Shown one piece after another: positions 1 to 5,434 of a stretch of 8,824 bases of DNA. This DNA comes from an uncultured beta proteobacterium (GTDB lineage: Bacteria > Pseudomonadota > Gammaproteobacteria > Burkholderiales > Burkholderiaceae_C), in assembly GCA_903834645.1 (NCBI GenBank), contig CAILKA010000145.1, forward strand, positions 1 to 8,824, read 5' to 3'. Position 1 is the first letter of the stretch; every line of letters begins with the position of its first letter. Under the pieces are notes generated by a model that ran no database searches, was not told the origin of the DNA, and saw only the letters and a program-made list of their open reading frames with translations. A program made the position numbers and the translations under genes.

Positions 1-225
1 GTGGTCGGCGTGGTGTTCATGGTCGCGCTGTTTGCGCTCGGGCTGCTCGGTGCCCGCGCGCAACTCGCCACCGATGTGCCGGGCGGCGTGCTGCGCCTGG
101 CCTTTCTCGCCTGCGCCGCTCTCTACAACGTGAGCGAGGCAGCCTTCCATGGCCAGACGGCCATATGGTGGCTCACCTTGCTCGCCATCGTCGACGCGCG
201 GGCACTGCGCAGGGGGAACCCATGA
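1..225 (+). CDS. O-antigen ligase/polymerase-like membrane protein, C-terminal fragment
   Basis: Only the last 74 codons are in the window; the GTG at base 1 is an internal codon, not a demonstrated start. The fragment has three hydrophobic stretches: about residues 2-18, 29-44 (containing LYNVSEAAF) and 54-66 (TAIWWLTLLAIVD). It ends in a short basic tail, RALRRGNP. The pattern of a hydrophobic helix, then Y-N-x-S/T-E-A, then a Trp-rich last helix is typical of the C-terminus of O-antigen ligase/Wzy-like proteins, which polymerise or transfer undecaprenyl-linked glycans on the periplasmic face of the inner membrane. The TGA stop overlaps the ATG of the deacetylase (ATGA), so the two are translationally coupled. 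The family assignment is moderately sure; ligase versus polymerase cannot be decided without the periplasmic loop upstream. Confidence 0.75.
   Translation: MVGVVFMVALFALGLLGARAQLATDVPGGVLRLAFLACAALYNVSEAAFHGQTAIWWLTLLAIVDARALRRGNP
211..216 (+). promoter_or_regulatory. Shine-Dalgarno site of the deacetylase
   Basis: The purine run AGGGGG lies 5 nt before the ATG at 222 and 8 nt before a second in-frame ATG at 225, still inside the upstream membrane-protein gene. It supports either start. The first is preferred because it forms the ATGA overlap with the upstream stop. Confidence 0.7.
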
Positions 226-992
226 TGACGGCTTTGAACACGCAGGTGCTGGCGCGCGCGCAGTCGGGCATGCGGCGGGCGCTGGCCTCCAGGCTGCACC
301 GCCGCGCGCTCACTGTGGCGCCCGTGCAGCCCCTGGTTTCATTCAGCTTCGACGACGCGCCCTCCAGCGCCTTCGACACGGGTGCGCGCGTGCTGGAGCA
401 CCACGGCGTGCGGGGCACCTACTACGTGAGCCTGGGCCTGATGGGGCAGCCAGGCCCGTCGGGCCGACTGGGCGGGATCGAGGAGCTGCGCGCGTCGGTG
501 GCTGCGGGCCACGAACTGGGCTGCCACACCCATGACCATCTCGATGCCTGGCAGGTGCGTCCGGACGAGTTCCTGGCCTCGGTGGAAGCCAATGCCCGGG
601 CGCTGCAGCGAATACTGCCGGGCGAACACTTCGAGACCTTTGCCTACCCGAAGAGCGGTGCGGTGGCAGCGGTCAAGCCTGCGCTCGCCCAGCGCTTCCT
701 GGCCTGTCGCCACGGAGGCCAGCGCGGCAACAACGGGCGCGTCGACCGCGACCTCCTGGCCGCCTGCTTCCTCGACCGCCAGCAGCATGCCGACCTGTCC
801 TTCGTGCGCCACCTGCTCGAGGACAACGCGCGCACGCGGGGCTGGCTCATCTTCGCCACGCACGATGTCGCGGCGGACCCCAGCCCGTGGGGATGCACGC
901 CGGGCCTCCTGGAGGCGGTGGTGCGCCATGCGCTGCGTACGGGATCGCGCATCCTGCCGGTACGCGAGGCTTTGCGCGCTGCGCACGGGTGA
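222..992 (+). CDS. Polysaccharide deacetylase (NodB/CE4-like)
   Basis: This is a 256-residue protein with a single NodB-homology domain, predicted to remove N- or O-acetyl groups from the locus EPS by metal-dependent hydrolysis. Visible motifs in order are: FSFDDAPSS (41-49), where D44 is the likely catalytic base and D45 a metal ligand; CHTHDH (101-106), where H102 and H106 fill the H-x3-H metal site; FAYPKSG (140-146), matching the motif 3 position; and IFATHDV (210-216), whose H214 would be the late catalytic histidine. The usual FDDG is FDDA and the usual motif 3 RxPY is replaced by AYPK, so it belongs to a divergent subfamily; the metal triad looks intact. No signal peptide or membrane helix is evident; the N-terminus is basic and only mildly hydrophobic, so localisation is uncertain. 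It follows the membrane protein with an ATGA overlap. An alternative start is the next ATG (225). Confidence 0.9.
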   Translation: MMTALNTQVLARAQSGMRRALASRLHRRALTVAPVQPLVSFSFDDAPSSAFDTGARVLEHHGVRGTYYVSLGLMGQPGPSGRLGGIEELRASVAAGHELGCHTHDHLDAWQVRPDEFLASVEANARALQRILPGEHFETFAYPKSGAVAAVKPALAQRFLACRHGGQRGNNGRVDRDLLAACFLDRQQHADLSFVRHLLEDNARTRGWLIFATHDVAADPSPWGCTPGLLEAVVRHALRTGSRILPVREALRAAHG

Positions 993-1007
993 CGCACCCG
1001 AAATGAT

Positions 1008-1082
1008 TGGAGCCGGTGGAGGGAATCGAACGCCTCATCTGCCATCTACGACATGGCTGCTCTGCCACTGAGCTACACCGGC
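1008..1082 (-). tRNA. tRNA-Thr (anticodon CGT), irregular T-stem
   Basis: On the - strand the 75 nt fold as a cloverleaf. The acceptor stem GCCGGTG/CACCGGC has seven perfect pairs, the D-stem is GCTC/GAGC, and the anticodon stem GCCAT/ATGGC is perfect. The loop is GTCGTAG, with U33, anticodon CGT (1048-1050) and A37. The T-loop is TTCGATT, and TCCA is encoded at the 3' end. G1-C72, C2-G71, G35 and U36 are compatible with threonyl identity. Two oddities stand out. Loop positions 32 and 38 are both G instead of the usual pyrimidine and A. The T-stem pairs fully only if one C (1032) is bulged and the variable loop is 4 nt. The gene lies 15 nt after the stop of the GT2-GNAT gene on the same strand and 15 nt from the convergent deacetylase stop. 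It may be a working tRNA cotranscribed with the EPS operon, or a decaying copy. Confidence 0.85.
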
Positions 1083-1097
1083 ATGAAATACAGGGCT

Positions 1098-2996
1098 TCA
1101 GCCCGAGGGCGCCTCGCGCTGCGACGCACGGCCCCGGGAAAAGCCATGGCTCTGCCACCATTCGAGCGCCGAGCGGCGCCAGCCAAGCAGGCGCTCCACC
1201 ACGGGTCCGGGCAGCCGCTCCGCGAAAGGCCGGTGCAGGCCCAGCGCGAGCACGACATGCCCGCGTACCGTGAGGGCCACGGTCACGTGCTGATGCGCCA
1301 CCGGGCAAAAGCCCATGCGTCGCTTGAACTCGGTCATCGGGCTCGCGGCGTTGTTGCCGTAGACCATGCGGTCGTAGACGAGCGCCTCCAGGCCACGCTG
1401 ATGAGTCACCGTCACCGCATGCGCGATCAGCGCCATCGTGGGCCGCCGGTCCTGCTCGCGCACCAGGGCGAGTATCTGCATGATGCGGGCGCGTCGACCC
1501 ACCCGCACCCACTTGATGAACCCCACCAGCTCCTCGCCCACGTAGGCACCCAGGAATCCGGCGCGGTCGAGGAAGGTGGCGTTCTCGCGCCGAACCGCCT
1601 CCACGTCCTTGCCGTAATGCCAGAAGGGCCGTCCCTGCCGTATCGGCGTCTCGTTGTAGATGCGCTGGATGCCTTGCACCAGCCTCTCGTCCAGCGAGAC
1701 TTCACGCACCACCAGGCCCTTGCGCTCGGCACGGCGCACGTTCTTGCGGGTCTGCTGCGGCACGCCGGCCCACCATGCGGCCGGGTCGCGCACGTCGATC
1801 TCCGCGAGCAATTCCTCATGGATCCTGCAGGGCGCCTTCGGCACAACCCCCGAGGCCCCCACACGAAAGGTGCACAGGTCGGGTGCGAGCGGGCTGCTGC
1901 GCAGGGCCTGGACGAACGCCTGCGGATCCTTCACCGCATCACCGTCATACCAGTTCTCGTCGAGTACATGCCCGTGGCGCCAGGCCCGGCCGCGGGCCAC
2001 CACCGTGCAGTCACCCACCCGCGCGGCAGGCAACCACCGCACGCGGCCCTTGTGCGGCACGGCCACCCTCGGCTGGGCACGGGAGGAGCCGCCCTCGTCC
2101 TGCCCACCCGGGCGGACGAGCTTGCCCAGCCGCAGCAGCTGCTCCTGCCGGTGCTGCGCCACGAGCGCGGGTGGCACGGCACGGGGCACGGCGCGGCATG
2201 CCGCCCAGCCGTAGCCGGCCCAGTGTGCAGCGCCCATCAGCATGAAGGGTGGCCGGCGCATGTCCGCCACGCCGCGCAGCAGTTCCCAGGCCGGGTGACC
2301 GCCGAAGGTCCAGGCGCGCACGCCGCGCTGGAATCGTGCCGCCAGCCTTCCACGCTCGGCCGTGCCGACCGGCCGATGGTGCAGGCACACGGCTTCGTTG
2401 TAGGTGCGCGTCTGCCAGCCTGCGGCCCGGGCCGCCAGGCCCGCGGCCGTGTCGATGCCGCCCCCGGGCAGCGCCAGGTATCCGCCGATGGCCTCGTAGC
2501 AGGCACGGCGAAAGAGCTGACACGCTCCCGACACATGCTCCAGGTTGGCACCCGGGTGGGCATAGGCATGGAGCTGCGGATGATCGGGATCCTCCGCGTA
2601 GGGGCTGCCCGCCACGCCCAGGCGCGGCTCGCGCACGAAGTGGGCCAGCAACGACTCGAAGTGGCGCGGCCCCAGGGTGATGTCGGCATCGAGGTTGCCG
2701 ATCACGACGTAGTCCAGGCCGTTCAGACGCGCCCGGCCCGCCTCGAAGGCCCGCACCTTGCCGGCGAACTCGCGCGCCGCGCGTGGCGGCATGCGCAGCA
2801 GTTCGATCCAGTCCTGGCCCTGTGCGTGGGTGGTCACCACCTCGGCCGTGCCGTCGGTGGAGCCGTCGTCGACGATCACCCAGCGCAGCGGCCGCACCGT
2901 CTGCGCGATGACGCTCTCCAGCGTGGCGCCGATGTGCGCGGCCTCGTTGCGCGCGGGCGTGACGAGCACGTAGCCCGGCAGTGGCGGGGCGCTCAT
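1098..2996 (-). CDS. GT2 glycosyltransferase fused to GNAT/FemAB-like acyltransferase
   Basis: This 632-residue protein joins two domains normally seen as separate EPS proteins. Residues about 8-295 are a GT2 (GT-A fold) transferase. They carry PARNEA (14-19), VIVDDGSTDGT (40-50), the DXD metal site LDAD (102-105), SGACQLFRR (156-164), and a C-terminal region with HRQEQLLRL (282-290). Residues about 316-632 resemble GNAT/FemAB-like acyltransferases of EPS loci: RKNVRRAERKG (417-427), GAYVGEELVGFIKW (483-496), and the C-terminal MVYGNNAASP and TEFKRRMGF (555-563). No stop lies between the halves; the hinge (296-315) is polar and Gly/Ser-rich. GTG codons at 2066 and 2060 could start a separate acyltransferase but show no clear ribosome site. 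The start is chosen by the ATGA overlap with the upstream stop and by GGGAGG 5 nt before it. Likely role: a cytoplasmic sugar transfer plus acyl or aminoacyl decoration of the lipid-linked EPS unit. The donor substrates are unknown. Confidence 0.88.
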   Translation of the reverse strand: MSAPPLPGYVLVTPARNEAAHIGATLESVIAQTVRPLRWVIVDDGSTDGTAEVVTTHAQGQDWIELLRMPPRAAREFAGKVRAFEAGRARLNGLDYVVIGNLDADITLGPRHFESLLAHFVREPRLGVAGSPYAEDPDHPQLHAYAHPGANLEHVSGACQLFRRACYEAIGGYLALPGGGIDTAAGLAARAAGWQTRTYNEAVCLHHRPVGTAERGRLAARFQRGVRAWTFGGHPAWELLRGVADMRRPPFMLMGAAHWAGYGWAACRAVPRAVPPALVAQHRQEQLLRLGKLVRPGGQDEGGSSRAQPRVAVPHKGRVRWLPAARVGDCTVVARGRAWRHGHVLDENWYDGDAVKDPQAFVQALRSSPLAPDLCTFRVGASGVVPKAPCRIHEELLAEIDVRDPAAWWAGVPQQTRKNVRRAERKGLVVREVSLDERLVQGIQRIYNETPIRQGRPFWHYGKDVEAVRRENATFLDRAGFLGAYVGEELVGFIKWVRVGRRARIMQILALVREQDRRPTMALIAHAVTVTHQRGLEALVYDRMVYGNNAASPMTEFKRRMGFCPVAHQHVTVALTVRGHVVLALGLHRPFAERLPGPVVERLLGWRRSALEWWQSHGFSRGRASQREAPSG

Positions 2997-4099
2997 TGCA
3001 GCCTCCCGGTTGCAGTCTGGCCCACCTGGCCCACCTGGCCCACTTGGCCCACTTGGCCCATTTGGCCCTCTGGACTCACCTGCCAGGGCGTCGCCTCGCC
3101 GGGACTGAACCACGACGGCGCGCGGTACGCCGCTTCGCTGCCCTGCCAGGCGCCAGCGCCCAGCGCCTGCACCCGAACCAGGGCATCGAGCAGCCGACCC
3201 GGCCCGTGCACGCTCACGGGGTCGCGCCACAGGCTCCAGGCCTGAAGGTGCGCGCTCGTCCAGTCGGCCAGCCGGGCCGCCAACCGCGCCGCACGCCGCC
3301 CCGCCCGCGGTTCGGTCGTCGCCACGCGCGCCAGAGCGCCCATGGCCTCCGACGCGGCGAGCAACTCGCACTCGCCGGTTTCGTCCTCGCGCTGCGCCAA
3401 CCGCGGCACGCCAGCCGCATCGAAGTGCAGCCCCACCAGATGCCGCAGCGCCCGGGCCAGTGCCGCGTGCAGCGCCGGATGTACCTCGCTCTGCGCCAGC
3501 TCGAGCAGGCTGCACACCCGGCTGCCCGCGTGGAAGTGATCTGCCCAGCGCAAGGGCCGTTGCTCGCCGTGCAGCCAGCCCCCATCCGGGCGCTGGAGCG
3601 CGAGGCTGTAGGCCACGGCGCCCCGCGCCAGCTCGACGAAGCTGCCCTCCCCTACCCTCTGGCCGGTGCGCGCCAGGAGCACAGCCGCCTGCAGGTTGGC
3701 ATGGTGCACCGCCAGTACGCGCCCGGGTATCACGCTGAAGCACAGCGCGTCGTCCATGTCCAGGCGCGTGCCATGCGCGATGCCCTCGCACAGGCTGTGC
3801 GCGGCATCCAGGAACAGCCGGTCACCGAGAACCTCGTTGGCCTGCAGGCAGACCTCGCCCAGTGCTGCCCGGGCGCCCAGCGCCACAGGCAGTTCCGCCG
3901 CCAGCATCGCCTGCAGGACGGCACGCGCCGCCTGGGCATGGCTGGGGTCATCGGTGGCGGCATGGCACATCAGATGGGCACTGGCCCGGTACACGCCATC
4001 CCCAGGCGGCCCACCGTGGAGCTCGAACCAGGCAAAGAACTGGGAGGTGGCCTGCGCCAGGCGCAGCATCGGATCGTCGAGCGTGGTGTCCCGGCCCAT
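2993..4099 (-). CDS. Alpha/alpha-toroid EPS-locus protein of unknown activity
   Basis: This 368-residue protein is soluble, mostly alpha-helical and rich in Ala, Leu and His, with no signal peptide. Helical repeats with motifs VHHANLQAA (131-139), LQRPDGGWLHGE (168-179) and WADHFHAG (185-192) resemble (alpha/alpha)-barrel proteins of the prenyltransferase/glycosidase-like toroid fold often found in EPS clusters. The DGGW and W-x-D-x-FH-x-G segments probably line the central cavity. The catalytic activity of such proteins is not established, so I assign no reaction. The last 24 residues, after SPE, are a low-complexity tail: GQM, four GQV, GQT, then ATGRLQ, encoded by a 9-bp tandem repeat. The ATG at 4099 is preferred over the GTG at 4105: it forms TGATG with the upstream glycosyltransferase stop, and GGGAG lies 7 nt before it but only 1 nt before the GTG. 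Its stop overlaps the GT2-GNAT start (ATGA). Confidence 0.85.
   Translation of the reverse strand: MGRDTTLDDPMLRLAQATSQFFAWFELHGGPPGDGVYRASAHLMCHAATDDPSHAQAARAVLQAMLAAELPVALGARAALGEVCLQANEVLGDRLFLDAAHSLCEGIAHGTRLDMDDALCFSVIPGRVLAVHHANLQAAVLLARTGQRVGEGSFVELARGAVAYSLALQRPDGGWLHGEQRPLRWADHFHAGSRVCSLLELAQSEVHPALHAALARALRHLVGLHFDAAGVPRLAQREDETGECELLAASEAMGALARVATTEPRAGRRAARLAARLADWTSAHLQAWSLWRDPVSVHGPGRLLDALVRVQALGAGAWQGSEAAYRAPSWFSPGEATPWQVSPEGQMGQVGQVGQVGQVGQTATGRLQ
3002..3007 (-). promoter_or_regulatory. Shine-Dalgarno site of the GT2-GNAT gene
   Basis: On the - strand this reads GGGAGG, 5 nt before the ATG at 2996, inside the last codons of the toroid gene. It fixes the GT2 start, which would otherwise be ambiguous because the same frame stays open far upstream. 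The 9-bp repeat array ends only a few bases further upstream. Confidence 0.75.
3014..3067 (-). repeat. 9-bp coding minisatellite (six units)
   Basis: Six tandem 9-bp units on the - strand: GGCCAAATG, GGCCAAGTG twice, GGCCAGGTG twice, then GGCCAGACT. They encode GQM, four GQV and GQT at the C-terminus of the toroid protein. The four central units differ only at one third-codon position. Because the unit is a multiple of three, copy-number change would lengthen or shorten the tail without a frameshift. In the frame of the downstream GT2 gene, upstream of its start, the array would read as a Gly-Pro-x series, which is not thought to be translated. Confidence 0.9.
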
Positions 4100-5373
4100 C
4101 AGCACGCTCCCGCCGCCTCGGCTACGGGCGCACGCCCGGTGGCCACCAGCGCGTCCACGAGCCCCAGGTAGCGCTGCCGGTGCGCACCCCAGCGTTCGCG
4201 CGCCGCGCGCGCCAGCCCCGCCTCGACCAGCTCCTCGCGCAACTGGGCGTTGTCGAGCACCTCGGCCATCGCCTGCGCCAGGGCCGCGTCATCACCCGAC
4301 TCGAAGAAGCGCACCTCGCAGGGGTCGAAGTAGTGGGTGTCAATGCGTGTGCGCGAGACCACCACCGGCACCCCCACCGCCATGAACTCGAGGATCTTGG
4401 TGCTGTAGGCCTCGTTTCCGAAGCCGTTGGCCAGCTTGGGCACGATGCCCAGGTCAGCATCGGCCATGCGCTCGGCGATCGCGGCCAGCGGCTGCGGAGC
4501 AAAGAAGCGGATCGAGCGCTGCAGCCCCATCGACTCGACGAGCGCCTGCAGCGCCGGCTTCTCGCTGCCGTCGCCCACGAGATGCAGGCGCGCATCGGGA
4601 CGCTGCACCAGCAGCCGCGCGAAGGCACGGATCGCCACGTCCAGGCCCTGATGCGCCTGCAGGCCGCCGGGGAAGAGCACGAGCGGCCCCCCCTCGCCAA
4701 ATGCGCGGCGCCGGGGGCGCGGGCGGAACACCCGCTCATCGACGTGGTTGAGCATCACGGAGCAGGCCTCCTGTCGGGCCGAGCGGCGCACGACGCGATC
4801 GCGCCACAGGTCATTGGCCACGATCACGTGGTCGGCCACCGCAGCCGACATCCGCTCGCACGCCTGCAGCGCGGCCACCACGGGCGAACGCTCGCCGGCA
4901 GTGAAGCGGCTCGCGTAGAACTCGGGCACCAGGTCGTGCAGGTCGAGAATCACGCGCGCGCCGCGCCAGCGTGCGGGCCAGGCGGCAAAGGCCAGGAAGT
5001 CGGGCACGTTGTGCACGTGCACCAGGTCAAAGGGTCCATCGCCATGGGGCGCACGGGCAAGCGCGTGCAGGCGCCGGGCCGCCGCCAACGTGAAGCGCAG
5101 CAGCGGGCGCAGCGCCGCCAGCGGAGAGTCCGCCTCCTTTTCGAAGCGGTCCTGGATGCGGAGCACGCACACGCCGTCCATGCGCTCCTCGGCCGGCAGG
5201 CCGGCGTGCGTTCGCAAGGCCAGCACCACCACCTGGTCACCGCGATCGGCCAAGGCGCGTGCCACCCGCATCACCCTGTTGTCTCGCTCGTAGGCCGAGT
5301 GGGCCACCATCGCCACCCGCAGCGTGCGGCGTGACCGCGTGACCTCGGGGACGGGGGGAAGAAGCATCGCCAT
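4099..5373 (-). CDS. Glycosyltransferase family 4 (GT-B fold)
   Basis: This is a 424-residue retaining glycosyltransferase for EPS repeat-unit assembly at the cytoplasmic face. The N-terminal acceptor domain starts with RVAMVAHSAYERDNRV (19-34), followed by HVHN (119-122) and DLHDLVPEFY (144-153). The C-terminal nucleotide-sugar domain has FPGGLQAHQGLD (234-245), HLVGDG (264-269), and the EX7E signature with E321 and E329 inside GNEAYSTKILEF. There is no membrane helix. Start choice: ATG at 5373 places the first beta-strand about 18 residues in, as usual for the family, but its ribosome site is weak (GGGA about 10 nt upstream). A TTG at 5421, preceded by GAGGG about 10 nt away, would add 16 residues and cut the gap to the beta-helix gene from 61 to 13 nt. 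The TGA stop shares its A with the ATG of the toroid gene (TGATG). The sugar and acceptor are unknown. Confidence 0.92.
   Translation of the reverse strand: MAMLLPPVPEVTRSRRTLRVAMVAHSAYERDNRVMRVARALADRGDQVVVLALRTHAGLPAEERMDGVCVLRIQDRFEKEADSPLAALRPLLRFTLAAARRLHALARAPHGDGPFDLVHVHNVPDFLAFAAWPARWRGARVILDLHDLVPEFYASRFTAGERSPVVAALQACERMSAAVADHVIVANDLWRDRVVRRSARQEACSVMLNHVDERVFRPRPRRRAFGEGGPLVLFPGGLQAHQGLDVAIRAFARLLVQRPDARLHLVGDGSEKPALQALVESMGLQRSIRFFAPQPLAAIAERMADADLGIVPKLANGFGNEAYSTKILEFMAVGVPVVVSRTRIDTHYFDPCEVRFFESGDDAALAQAMAEVLDNAQLREELVEAGLARAARERWGAHRQRYLGLVDALVATGRAPVAEAAGAC
4107..4111 (-). promoter_or_regulatory. Shine-Dalgarno site deciding the toroid gene start
   Basis: On the - strand this reads GGGAG, located in the last codons of the GT4 gene. 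It is 7 nt before the ATG at 4099 and only 1 nt before the competing GTG at 4105, so it supports the shorter toroid protein. Confidence 0.6.
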
Positions 5374-5434
5374 GGAGACAGTTTCCCGGTCCGCAGCAGG
5401 GTCGGCCCTGCGCACGCTCAACAGTCGTCCACCC

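Noticed and set aside
993..1007. Possible rho-independent terminator between the deacetylase and the tRNA
   Set aside because: The 15 nt hold no inverted repeat or T-run.
1053..3245. Long + strand open frame opposite the GT2-GNAT gene
   Set aside because: It starts inside the tRNA, its translation is rich in His, Arg, Gln, Pro and Ala without any domain, and it mirrors a clear - strand enzyme. Long antisense frames are expected at this GC content.
2997..3791. Upstream extension of the GT2-GNAT frame, including a collagen-like Gly-Pro-x run
   Set aside because: The frame is open only by chance within the toroid gene. The GT2 domain starts right after the ATG at 2996, which has its own ribosome site and ATGA overlap; the Gly-Pro-x run is the minisatellite read out of frame.
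4099..4105. GTG at 4105 as the start of the toroid gene
   Set aside because: The GGGAG site would be only 1 nt away, whereas the ATG at 4099 has 7 nt spacing and forms TGATG with the upstream stop.
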